Shown here one piece after another: positions 36,641 to 45,579 of a stretch of DNA of 64,000 bases. Both the position numbers and the translations under genes were made by a program. The DNA comes from Piscinibacter defluvii (GTDB lineage Bacteria > Pseudomonadota > Gammaproteobacteria > Burkholderiales > Burkholderiaceae_C), in assembly GCF_004011805.1 (NCBI RefSeq), contig NZ_ML137196.1, forward strand, positions 628,154-692,153, given 5' to 3'. Numbering within the stretch: the first letter of the stretch is position 1; every line of letters starts with the position of its first letter. The notes under the pieces were generated by a model. The model searched no databases. It saw only the letters and a program-made list of their open reading frames with translations, and was not told the DNA's origin.

Positions 36641-39457
36641 GTGCTCCCCGATCCCCGCGACGCGGTGCGCGCGCTCGTGCAGCGCTACCTGTTCGCCACC
36701 TTCACGGCGGTCGGCCTGGGCGCCGCCCTGCTGGCCTGGCTGGCGCGCGGCGCGCCGCCCGGGGCGCGCCTGGCCCTGGCGCTCGGGTACATCGGGATGT
36801 CGCTGTACAGCCTGGTGGCGCTGCGCTGGCCGCGCTGGGGCGGCAGCACTGGCGTGGTGGCCTTGTGCCTCGCGGGCCTCGGACTGGCCGGCGGCACGGC
36901 CCTGGCCAACGGCTGGGGCCTGAACACGCCGGCGATGGGCGCACTGACGCTGTTCACGCTGCTGATCGCGGCGACCGTCGACACCCGCGCCGGCATCGGG
37001 CTGGCCCTGGCCTGCGCCAGCGTGTTCGTCGGGCTGGCGCTGGCCGAAGCGGCCGGCTGGATCCCGGGGGTGAGTGCGCTGGCGACGATGCCGCTGCCGC
37101 GCCGGCTCGGCATCCACCTGTTCGTGCTCGCCATCGGGCTGGCGGGCGGCCTGCTCGTGACGCGGCTGTTCTCGCACTACCTCGGCGTGAGCCGCGAGCG
37201 CGAGCTGCGCTTCCAGAACCTGCTCGGCATCGCCGCCGATTCGTACTGGGAGATGGACGAGCAGTTCCGCGTGCAGGCGGTGTGGAAGTCGAGGCCGGAC
37301 GGACGCTTCGTGATCGAGTCGCGGCCCGGGCTCACGCCCTGGGAGTCGCCGGGCCTGTGGCTCGAGCCGCAGCTGCTGGCCGCACACCGTGCCGACCTCG
37401 AGGCGCGCCGGCCGTTCCGCAACCTGCCGGCACGCTGGACCCTGCCCGACGGCCACCAGCGCCACGAGCTGGTCAGCGGCGAGCCGCGCTTCGCCCCCGA
37501 CGGCCGATTCCTCGGCTACTGGGGCGTGGCCCGCGACATGACCGAGCAGGTCGGGGCGGCGGAGGCGCTGCGCCGCTCCGAGGCGCTGCTGTCGCACCTG
37601 GTGACGACCAGCCCCGACCTGATCACGCTGACCGACGCGGCCACCGGTCGCTACGTGATGGTCAACGATGCCTTCGAGCGCATCAGCGGCTGGCGCGCGG
37701 CGGAGGTGATCGGCCGCAGCTCGCTGGACATCGGCGTCTGGGGCGACCCGGCGCAGCGCGAGGACTTCGTGCACCGGCTCGCCGACGACGGCGCGGTGCG
37801 CGACCTGCCGATCGAGTTCGTCTCCAAGGCCGGCCAGCGCGTCGCGCTGTTGGTCTCGGCGGTGCGCTTCCGCCTCGAGGAGGGCAGCTACATCGTGCTC
37901 AACGGGCGCGACGTGACGGCCAGCGAGCGCACCCGTCTGGCCCACGAGGCGGTGCTCGCCAATGCCTCGCTGGGCATCGCGTTCACGCGCGAGCGCGTGT
38001 TCGTGCAGGCCAACCCGGCGCTCGAGAAAATGCTCGGCTGGGCCATCGGCACGCTGACCGGCCAGCCGGGGCGCGCCGTCTGGGCGAGCGACGAGGAATA
38101 CGCCGAGATCGGCGCGCTGATCGGCCCGGCACTCTCGCGCGGCGAATCGGTCGAGTTCGTACGCGAACTGACGCGGCGCGACGGCACCCGGTTCTGGTGC
38201 CGCCTGCTGGCCAAGGCGGTCGACCCGACCCACCCGATGCGCGGCGGCACGATCTGGATCATCGAGGACATCACCGAGCGGCGCCGCACCGAGCAGGCCC
38301 TGGCCAAGGCACGCGACGACGCCGAGGCCGCCAGCCGCGCCAAGACCGCCTTCCTGGCCAACACCAGCCACGAGATCCGCACGCCGCTCAACGGGCTGGT
38401 CGGGCTGGCCCGCCTGGCGCGCCGCCCCGACCTGGACGACGAGCGCCGCCACCGCTACCTGGAGCAGATCGCCGAGAGTGCGGAGACGCTCTCGGCGCTG
38501 ATCTCCGACGTGCTCGACCTGTCCAAGATCGAGGCCGGCAAGCTCGAGCTCGAGGCGGTCGACTTCGACCTGCACGAGCTGCTCGCCTCGCTGGCGCGGG
38601 TCTACGGCAGCCTGGCCGACACACGTGGCCTCGGCTTCGAGCTGCAGATGGGCCGCGGCCTGCCCGACTGGGTGCGCGGCGACCCGGTGCGGTTGCGGCA
38701 GATCCTGGCCAACTACCTGAACAACGCGCTCAAGTTCACCGCGCACGGCTCGATCGCGCTGCGCGCCGTGGCGCTGCCCGGCGATCAGCTGCGCTTCGAG
38801 GTCGAGGACAGCGGCCCGGGCATCGCGCCGGAGGTGCAGGCGCGCCTGTTCCACCCCTTCATGCAGGCCGACCAGTCCACCACCCGGCGCTTCGGCGGCA
38901 GCGGCCTGGGCCTGTCGATCTGCCGCGAGCTGGCCGGCCTGATGCACGGCACGGTCGGCGTGGCCAGCGAGCCGGGCCGGGGCAGCTGCTTCTGGGCCGA
39001 GCTGCCGCTGCCGCCGGGCGAGGCGGCCGACGAGGTGTCGGCCTTCGGCGCGCTGGACCGCGAGCACCCGCTGGCCGGCCGGCGCGTGCTGATGGTCGAG
39101 GACAACGCGGTCAACATGACGATCGCGGTCGCCCTGCTCGAGCAGTGGGGCGTCGAGGTCACCCAGGCCGGCGACGGCCAGGCGGCGATCGCCGCGGTCG
39201 AGGCCGCGGCCCGGGCGGGGCGCCCGTTCGATGTGGTGCTGATGGACGTGCACATGCCGGTGATGAGCGGCCACGAGGCCACGCGCCGGCTGCGCGCCAC
39301 GCCGGCCGGGCGCGGCCTGCCCATCATCGCGCTGACCGCCGCCGCCCTGACCTCCGAACGCGAGGAGGCCTTGCAGGCCGGAATGTCGGGATTCCTGACC
39401 AAACCGATCGACGCGCGCCGCCTGCACGACACCCTGCGCTCGGTGCTCGCGGGCTAA
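36641..39457 (+). CDS. hybrid sensor histidine kinase (6 TM, PAS, HisKA, REC)
   Basis: 938 residues from a GTG at 36641; a TTG at 36629 is also possible, and neither has a good ribosome site. About six membrane segments (roughly 12-180), then three PAS-type regions (about 190-300, 310-420, 430-545), HisKA with phosphoacceptor His in NTSHEIRTP (about 577), an ATPase domain (N box ANYLNNALKF, DSGPGIAP, FGGSGLGLSI) and a C-terminal receiver (VEDNAVNMTI; phosphoacceptor Asp in VLMDVHMP, about 868). It is an orphan: no separate output gene is adjacent. The next gene has the same architecture, suggesting tandem duplication. Confidence 0.92.
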   Translation: MLPDPRDAVRALVQRYLFATFTAVGLGAALLAWLARGAPPGARLALALGYIGMSLYSLVALRWPRWGGSTGVVALCLAGLGLAGGTALANGWGLNTPAMGALTLFTLLIAATVDTRAGIGLALACASVFVGLALAEAAGWIPGVSALATMPLPRRLGIHLFVLAIGLAGGLLVTRLFSHYLGVSRERELRFQNLLGIAADSYWEMDEQFRVQAVWKSRPDGRFVIESRPGLTPWESPGLWLEPQLLAAHRADLEARRPFRNLPARWTLPDGHQRHELVSGEPRFAPDGRFLGYWGVARDMTEQVGAAEALRRSEALLSHLVTTSPDLITLTDAATGRYVMVNDAFERISGWRAAEVIGRSSLDIGVWGDPAQREDFVHRLADDGAVRDLPIEFVSKAGQRVALLVSAVRFRLEEGSYIVLNGRDVTASERTRLAHEAVLANASLGIAFTRERVFVQANPALEKMLGWAIGTLTGQPGRAVWASDEEYAEIGALIGPALSRGESVEFVRELTRRDGTRFWCRLLAKAVDPTHPMRGGTIWIIEDITERRRTEQALAKARDDAEAASRAKTAFLANTSHEIRTPLNGLVGLARLARRPDLDDERRHRYLEQIAESAETLSALISDVLDLSKIEAGKLELEAVDFDLHELLASLARVYGSLADTRGLGFELQMGRGLPDWVRGDPVRLRQILANYLNNALKFTAHGSIALRAVALPGDQLRFEVEDSGPGIAPEVQARLFHPFMQADQSTTRRFGGSGLGLSICRELAGLMHGTVGVASEPGRGSCFWAELPLPPGEAADEVSAFGALDREHPLAGRRVLMVEDNAVNMTIAVALLEQWGVEVTQAGDGQAAIAAVEAAARAGRPFDVVLMDVHMPVMSGHEATRRLRATPAGRGLPIIALTAAALTSEREEALQAGMSGFLTKPIDARRLHDTLRSVLAG

Positions 39458-39511
39458 CATGGCGGGCCCGTGCCCGCGTTGCGCCGGCGCGGCGCCCGGA
39501 ATCCGCCGCAC

Positions 39512-42500
39512 ATGACGGACGTGCCCCGTTCCCCGCCGGCCGAGCCGTTGCCGACCGCCCTGCGCGCGATCGGCCGGCTGTTCTTCGCCACCTCGGCAGC
39601 GGTCGGCTTCGCCTGCGCGCTGCTGGTGGCGCTGCTGCCGCTGCCGCTGGCGCCGCTGCCGCAGCTGCTGCTGGCCGCGGCGCTGGCCGTGCATGCGCTG
39701 GCCAACACGCTGGCCTGGCGGCGCAGCGCCGACGAGCGCTTCCCGGTGCGCGGCGGCCTGTTCGTGCTGGCGCTGGCCGCCACGGCGCTCATCGGGGTGG
39801 CCAGCGTGCTGCTCGGCGACGGGCTGCGCCATCCGGCCTTCGGCTTCATCGGGCTGATGGCCTGCCTGCTGGCGGTGGTCGCCGGTGCGCACCAGGGTGT
39901 CACGCTGGCAGTCGCCGGCGTGTGCACCGCCGCCGCGGTGGCCTGGGTGCAGCGTGATGCCGGCTGGCACCTGCTGCTGCCCTTCCACCTGACGCTGATC
40001 GCCTGTGCCGCCACCGCCGGGCTGCTGCTGCGCCGCGTGCTGCAGCGCCTGCTGACCGACAGCGCCGAGCGCGAGCGGCGCTTCCGCGGCCTGCTGGCGA
40101 TCGCGGCCGACTGGTCCTGGGAGCAGGACGCGGAGTTCCGCTTCACCCGCGTCGGCGACGCACAGGGCCGCGCCGATCACCCGGACGTGCGGCGCCTGAT
40201 CGGCCGCACGCCCTGGGACGCCGGCCTGCTGGGCAGCGACGCGGAGCTTGCCGACGCCCACCGTGCCGACCTGGAAGCGCACCGGCCGTTCGCCAACCTG
40301 CTGCTGCAGCGCACCGACCTGAAGGGCCGCGCCCGCTTCATCAGCTTCTCCGGCGAGCCGCGCTTCGACGCCGACGGCGTGTTCATCGGCTACTGGGGCG
40401 TGGGCCGCGACGTCACCGAGCAGGTGCGCACGCAGCAGGCGGTGGCGGCCAGCGAGTCGCGCTACCGGGCGCTGTTCGAGCGTTCGCCCACCGCGCTGGT
40501 GCTGCACCGCCGCGGCACGGTGCTGGACGCCAACGAGGCCGCCGCGCAGCTGTTCGGCTACCGCGACGGCGCGGCGATGAAGGGGGTGCACCTGCTCGAA
40601 CATTTCGCCGCCCCCGAGCAGCGCGAGCAGGTGCGCGAGCGCATGGTGCAGTCCGAACGGCTCGGCGTCGGCCAGGCGCTGCCGGTGGTCGACTACACGA
40701 TGCGCTCGGTCAGCGGGCAGAGCGTCGCGGTGCAGGCTACCGCGATGCGCGTGGCCACCGCCGGCGGCCCGGCGCTGCTGACGATCTACGTCGACATCAC
40801 CGCGCGCAAGGCCACCGAGGCGGCACTGCGCCGCTCCGAGGCGATGCTGTCGCACCTGTTCGCCACCAGCCCCGACGTGATGGCGCTGACCGACCTGGAC
40901 AGCGGCCGCTTCCTGCTCGTCAACCAGCGCTTCACCGACATCTTCGGCTGGAGCCGCGCCGAGGCGGTGGGCCGCAGCTCGCTCGAGCTCGGCACCTGGA
41001 ACGACGCCGCCGACCGCGTGCGCTTCGTCGAGCGCGTGCGCACGCACGGCAGCGTGGAGGGCGAGCCGCTGCTGTTCCGGCGCCGCGACGGCAGCCGCGT
41101 GCCGATGCTGGTGTCGGCCGCGCGCGTGGCCTTCGAGGGGCGGCGCCTGATGGTGCTGACCGCGCGCGACGTCAGCGTCGGCGAACGCACGCGCCTGGAG
41201 GTCGAGGCGATCCTGAACACCGTCTCGCTGGCCATCGCCTTCGTGCGCGGCCAGCGCATCGTGCGCATCAACGCGCGCCACGCCGAGATGTTCGGCTTTC
41301 GCGAGGAGGAGCTGCGCGGCGCGGCACTGTCCACGCTGTGGCCCGACGAGTCGCAGTTCCGTGCCGTGCGGCGCGAGGCGCTCGGCGCGCTGCGCCAGCG
41401 CCAGGGCTACGACGTCGAGGTGCAGCTGCGCCGGCGCGACGGCAGCCTGTTCTGGTGCCGGCTGCAGGCGCGCTCGGTCGACCCGGCGCACCCGATCGGC
41501 GGCGGCACGCTGTGGACCGCCGAGGACATCACCGAACGACGCCAGACGCAGCAGGCGCTGGCCGCCGCGCGCGACGCGGCCGAGGCCGCCAGCCGCGCCA
41601 AGAGCGCCTTCCTGGCCAACACCAGCCACGAGATCCGCACCCCGCTGAACGGCCTGCTCGGGCTGGCGCGGCTGGCGATGCAGCCGGGCCAGAACGAGGC
41701 GCGCCGCCAGCAGTACCTGGCGCAGATGGTGGACAGTGCGCAGAGCCTGGCGGGCATCATCTCCGACATCCTCGACCTGTCCAAGGTCGAGGCCGGCCAG
41801 GTCAGCCTCGAGGACCTGCCGTTCGCGCTGCGCGAGACGATCGCCTCGGTGCACCATGCCTACCGCTCGCTGGCCGAGGCCAAGGGCCTGCAGCTCGAGC
41901 TGAGCATCGACCCGGCGCTGCCGGCCCATGTGCGCGGCGACCCGCTGCGGGTGCGCCAGATCCTGACCAACTTCGTCGCCAACGCGCTCAAGTTCACCGA
42001 GCGTGGCCGGGTGCGCATCGAGGCCGGCGCGGACGGCGGCCGCATCCGCCTGGCGGTGCACGACAGCGGGCCGGGCATCGACCCGGCGACCCAGCAGCGC
42101 CTGTTCGCGCCGTTCACGCAGGCCGACGAGTCGATCACCCGGCGCTACGGCGGCACCGGGCTGGGGCTGTCGATCTGCCGCGAGCTGGCCCAGCTGATGG
42201 GCGGCAACGTCGGCGTGGACAGCCGGCCCGGCCGCGGCAGCGTGTTCTGGGCCGAGCTGCCGCTGCCGCCGGTGGCCGAGGGCAGCGCCCCGACCCCGCC
42301 GGCCGAGGCCGCGCAGGCGCCGCTGCCGCCGGCGCGCGTGCTGGTGGCCGAGGACAACCCGGTCAACATGCTGATCGTCGTCGCGATGCTCGAGCAATGG
42401 GGCCTGCGCGTGGCGCAGGCGGGCGACGGCGCGCAGGCGGTCGAGGCCGTGGATGCCGCAGCGGCGGCCGGCGCACCCTTCGACCTGGTGCTGATGGACG

Positions 42501-42724
42501 TGCACATGCCGGTGATGAGCGGGCATGCGGCGGTGCGCCGGCTGCGCGAGCGTTTCGACGCGCAGACGCTGCCGGTGGTCGCGCTGACCGCCGCGGCACT
42601 GGTGGGCGAGCGCGACGATGCGCTGGCCAGCGGCATGAACGACTTCCTGAGCAAGCCGATCGACCCCGCCCGGCTGCGCGAGACGCTGGCGCGCCACCTG
42701 CGGCGCAGCGGGGCGGCGGCCTGA
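39512..42724 (+). CDS. hybrid sensor histidine kinase (multi-PAS, HisKA, REC), paralogue
   Basis: 1070 residues from the ATG at 39512. N-terminal membrane region (about 18-185), four PAS-type regions (about 195-300, 305-425, 430-545, 550-670), His in NTSHEIRTP (about 706), ATPase domain with YGGTGLGLSI, and a receiver (AEDNPVNMLI; Asp in VLMDVHMP, about 995). It shares runs with the upstream kinase, including GYWGVxRDxTEQV, NTSHEIRTPLNGL and LMDVHMPVMSGH, but has an extra PAS. The 54-base gap suggests co-transcription. The signal sensed is unknown. Confidence 0.93.
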   Translation: MTDVPRSPPAEPLPTALRAIGRLFFATSAAVGFACALLVALLPLPLAPLPQLLLAAALAVHALANTLAWRRSADERFPVRGGLFVLALAATALIGVASVLLGDGLRHPAFGFIGLMACLLAVVAGAHQGVTLAVAGVCTAAAVAWVQRDAGWHLLLPFHLTLIACAATAGLLLRRVLQRLLTDSAERERRFRGLLAIAADWSWEQDAEFRFTRVGDAQGRADHPDVRRLIGRTPWDAGLLGSDAELADAHRADLEAHRPFANLLLQRTDLKGRARFISFSGEPRFDADGVFIGYWGVGRDVTEQVRTQQAVAASESRYRALFERSPTALVLHRRGTVLDANEAAAQLFGYRDGAAMKGVHLLEHFAAPEQREQVRERMVQSERLGVGQALPVVDYTMRSVSGQSVAVQATAMRVATAGGPALLTIYVDITARKATEAALRRSEAMLSHLFATSPDVMALTDLDSGRFLLVNQRFTDIFGWSRAEAVGRSSLELGTWNDAADRVRFVERVRTHGSVEGEPLLFRRRDGSRVPMLVSAARVAFEGRRLMVLTARDVSVGERTRLEVEAILNTVSLAIAFVRGQRIVRINARHAEMFGFREEELRGAALSTLWPDESQFRAVRREALGALRQRQGYDVEVQLRRRDGSLFWCRLQARSVDPAHPIGGGTLWTAEDITERRQTQQALAAARDAAEAASRAKSAFLANTSHEIRTPLNGLLGLARLAMQPGQNEARRQQYLAQMVDSAQSLAGIISDILDLSKVEAGQVSLEDLPFALRETIASVHHAYRSLAEAKGLQLELSIDPALPAHVRGDPLRVRQILTNFVANALKFTERGRVRIEAGADGGRIRLAVHDSGPGIDPATQQRLFAPFTQADESITRRYGGTGLGLSICRELAQLMGGNVGVDSRPGRGSVFWAELPLPPVAEGSAPTPPAEAAQAPLPPARVLVAEDNPVNMLIVVAMLEQWGLRVAQAGDGAQAVEAVDAAAAAGAPFDLVLMDVHMPVMSGHAAVRRLRERFDAQTLPVVALTAAALVGERDDALASGMNDFLSKPIDPARLRETLARHLRRSGAAA

Positions 42725-42745
42725 GGGAGCCGCCCGGCGCCCGGC

Positions 42746-45028
42746 TCAGGGCACCAGCGGCAGCTCGCGCAGGCGGCGGCCCGTGAGGGCGAACAGCGCG
42801 TTGGCCAGCGCCGGGGCGAACGGCGGCACGCCCGGCTCGCCCACGCCGGCCGGCGCCCGCGTGCTCGGCACGAGGTGCACCTCGATGCGCGGCGTCTCGG
42901 CCAGGGTCGCGATCGGGTGGGCCGGGAAGTTGGTCTGCTGCACCCGGCTGTCGACGATGTCGATGCGGCCGTACAGCGCCGCCGAGAGCGCGAACAGGAC
43001 CGAGCCTTCCATCTGCTGCGCCACCGTGTCCGGGTTGACCACGGTGCCGACGTCGGCCGCCACCACGACCCGCCGCACCGACGGACGGCCGTCCGCGAGC
43101 CGCGCCTCCACCACCTGGGCGACGATGCTGCCGAAGCTCTCGTGCAGCGCCAGCCCGCGCGCCGTGCCGGGCGGCAGCGCACTGCCCCAGCCCGCCTTGT
43201 CGGCCGCCAGGCGCAGCACCGCGGCATGGCGCGGCCGCTCCTGCAGCAGCTCGAGCCGGAAGGCGAGCGGGTCGCGCCCGGCCGCGGCGGCCAGTTCGTC
43301 GACGAAACACTCGGCGAAGAAGGCGTTGTGCGAGTGGCCCACCGAGCGCCAGAAGCCGATCGGCACGCCGCTCCCGGTGGCCCGGTGCGCGATGCGCAGG
43401 TGCGGCACGCCGTAGGGCAGGTCGAACAGGCCTTCGCTGGCCGTGCGGTCGGGCAGGTCGACGGGCAGCGCCAGGCCCGGCGCGTTGCGCTCGAGGTAAC
43501 GCGGCACCAGCGCGTCGCCGGCGCTGGTCAGGCGCAGCACCTGCAGCCGGCCCTCGCCGTCCAGGCCGGCCTGCAGCAGCGCCGCGGCGGCGGGGCGGTA
43601 GAAGTCGTGCGTGAAGTCCTCCTCGCGCGGCCACGAGAGCTGCACCGGCGCCCCGCCGCATTCGAGCGCGACACGCACCGCCTGCGCGACCACGTCGGTC
43701 TCCAGGCGCCGGCCGAAACCGCCGCCGAGCGCCGTGACGTGCACGACGACCCGGTCCTGCGGCACCTCGGCGATGCGCGCGGCCGTCGCGCGCGCGAAGC
43801 TCGGCACCTGGGTCGGCACCCAGAGCTCGACACGCCCGCCGGCCACGCGCGCGGTGCAGTTCAGCGGCTCGAGCGCCGCATGGGCCAGGTACGGGGCCCG
43901 GTACAGGCGCTCGATGCGGCGCGCGGCCGCGGCCAGCGCCGTGTCGGCCTCGCCCTGCGCATGGAACACGTGGCCCGAGCCGTCCTGCGCGGCGCGGCGC
44001 ACGGTGCGCTCGAGCTCGTGCGCGATGGCGGCGCTGTCGAGCACGACGGCCGGCGGGGCGCGCCAGTCCACCACCAGCGCATCGGCGCCGCGCCGCGCAT
44101 GCCAGGTGCTGCGGCCGACCACCGCCAGCGCCGGCGTCGAGCCGGCCAGCGAGGGCAGACGCACGACGCGTTCGACACCCGGCAGGCGCAGCACCGGGTC
44201 CGGGTCGAACGCGCCGGGCGCGCCGCCGAGCTGCGGCGCGTGGCGCACCACCGCGTAGCGCAGCCCCGGCAGGCGCACGTCCAGGCCGAAGACCGCCGCG
44301 CCACTCACCTTGGCCGGCAGGTCCAGGCGCGGCTGCGGCCGCCCGATCAGGCGCCAGGCCTCGCGCGGCTTGAGCGCGACGTCGCCCGGCGGGGTCGCGG
44401 CGGCGAGCTTCGCGAGCTCGCCGTAGTGCGCGCGCTGGCCGCCGGCCGCATGCGAGACCACGCCGTCGGCCACCGTCAGCTCCGCGGCCGGCAGGCGCCA
44501 CTGCAGCGAAGCCGAGCCGAGCAGGCGTGCACGCGCCGTCGCCGCGGCCCAGCGCAGCGGCTCCCAGGCGTCGGCCACGCTGCTGGAGCCGCCGGTCAGG
44601 CTCAGGCCGGCCTCGCGCGCCAGCTTGGCGACGATCCAGCGCGCGGCGAGCACCGTCGCCCCCTGCCGCCCCGGTTCGGTCTCGGCGGGGGTGAACGGCA
44701 GGCCGTCGACCGCGACCGCGACATTGCCGTACAGCGTGTCCGCGCCGGGTTCGGCCAGCGAGATGCGCGCCGGCGCGACGTCCAGTTCCTCGGCCGCCAG
44801 CAGCGCCAGCGCGGTGTGCACACCCTGGCCCATCTCGCTGCGCGGCATCGCCAGCGCCACGGCGCCGTCCGGCGCGATGCGGATCCAGCCGTTCAGCGCA
44901 ATGCGGCCGTCGGCGCCGGGCAGCGTGTCGGGCCGGCCGACGCGGCTGCGCGGCGGCAGCACGGCCCAGCCGACCAGCAGCGCCCCGGCGACCCCCGCGC
45001 CGCCGACCAGCAGGCCGCGCCGCCTCAT
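42746..45028 (-). CDS. isoquinoline 1-oxidoreductase-type molybdenum hydroxylase, large subunit (IorB-like)
   Basis: 760 residues. Molybdopterin-binding subunit of the xanthine-oxidase superfamily. A Tat-like signal (MRRRGLLVGG plus a hydrophobic run to residue 24) points to the periplasm, as in IorB/aldehyde oxidase types. Landmarks: EMGQGVHTALALL (about 65), GGGFGRR (about 430), GFWRSVGHSHN and the catalytic-type Glu in GVGEPG near the C terminus. The ATG overlaps the small-subunit stop (ATGA). The substrate (N-heterocycle or aldehyde) is not predictable. No XdhC-like maturation factor is adjacent. Confidence 0.9.
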   Translation of the reverse strand: MRRRGLLVGGAGVAGALLVGWAVLPPRSRVGRPDTLPGADGRIALNGWIRIAPDGAVALAMPRSEMGQGVHTALALLAAEELDVAPARISLAEPGADTLYGNVAVAVDGLPFTPAETEPGRQGATVLAARWIVAKLAREAGLSLTGGSSSVADAWEPLRWAAATARARLLGSASLQWRLPAAELTVADGVVSHAAGGQRAHYGELAKLAAATPPGDVALKPREAWRLIGRPQPRLDLPAKVSGAAVFGLDVRLPGLRYAVVRHAPQLGGAPGAFDPDPVLRLPGVERVVRLPSLAGSTPALAVVGRSTWHARRGADALVVDWRAPPAVVLDSAAIAHELERTVRRAAQDGSGHVFHAQGEADTALAAAARRIERLYRAPYLAHAALEPLNCTARVAGGRVELWVPTQVPSFARATAARIAEVPQDRVVVHVTALGGGFGRRLETDVVAQAVRVALECGGAPVQLSWPREEDFTHDFYRPAAAALLQAGLDGEGRLQVLRLTSAGDALVPRYLERNAPGLALPVDLPDRTASEGLFDLPYGVPHLRIAHRATGSGVPIGFWRSVGHSHNAFFAECFVDELAAAAGRDPLAFRLELLQERPRHAAVLRLAADKAGWGSALPPGTARGLALHESFGSIVAQVVEARLADGRPSVRRVVVAADVGTVVNPDTVAQQMEGSVLFALSAALYGRIDIVDSRVQQTNFPAHPIATLAETPRIEVHLVPSTRAPAGVGEPGVPPFAPALANALFALTGRRLRELPLVP

Positions 45029-45510
45029 CGCTTCTTCGCCGGCGCGCTGTCGCGGCGGGCCGCGGCGGCGGCATGGATCGCGCGGCGCACCCGCGGGTAG
45101 CTGCCGCAGCGGCACAGGTTGGTGATGGCGGCGTCGATGTCGGCGTCGCTCGGCGCGGCGTTGCGCTCGAGCAGCGCCGCAGCCGCCATCAGCATGCCGC
45201 TCTGGCACCAGCCGCACTGCGGCACCTGGTGCGCCAGCCACGCCTCCTGCAGCGGGTGCAGCGACCCCGGCGACCCCAGCGCCTCGATGGTGCGCACCGG
45301 CCGCGTGCCCACGGCGGACAGCGGCAGCACGCAGGAACGCTGGGCCTCGCCGCCGACATGCACCGTGCAGGCGCCGCAGGCGCCGATGCCGCAGCCGATC
45401 TTGGTGCCGGTCAGGTTCAGCGCATCGCGCAGCGCCCACAGCAGCGGCATCTCGGGCGCGACGGCATCGTCGGGCAGGTCGTGCAGGGCGCCGTTGACGT
45501 GAAGGTGCAT
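45025..45510 (-). CDS. (2Fe-2S)-binding subunit of the molybdenum hydroxylase (IorA-like)
   Basis: 161 residues with two [2Fe-2S] sites: a plant-type ferredoxin domain (CGIGACGACTVH, plus a later Cys in QRSC) and a helical C-terminal domain (CGWCQSGM and NLCRCGSYPRVRRAI). It passes electrons from the molybdenum subunit encoded immediately downstream (four-base overlap) to an unknown acceptor. The start at 45510 gives MHLHVNG. No FAD subunit gene is present, which fits the two-subunit IorAB class rather than xanthine dehydrogenase. Confidence 0.94.
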   Translation of the reverse strand: MHLHVNGALHDLPDDAVAPEMPLLWALRDALNLTGTKIGCGIGACGACTVHVGGEAQRSCVLPLSAVGTRPVRTIEALGSPGSLHPLQEAWLAHQVPQCGWCQSGMLMAAAALLERNAAPSDADIDAAITNLCRCGSYPRVRRAIHAAAAARRDSAPAKKR

Positions 45511-45579
45511 GCGGGCTCCGGAGCGGGCCCGCATTCTCGGCTCAAACGAGCCGGGGCTTGTTCGCCAATGTGTCCGCGC

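Noticed and set aside
36095-42697. 2200-codon open frame on the minus strand opposite pyrF and both hybrid kinases
   Set aside because: It is a shadow: low-complexity Arg/Ala/Gly/His-rich translation, no domains, and the opposite strand carries clear kinase motifs.
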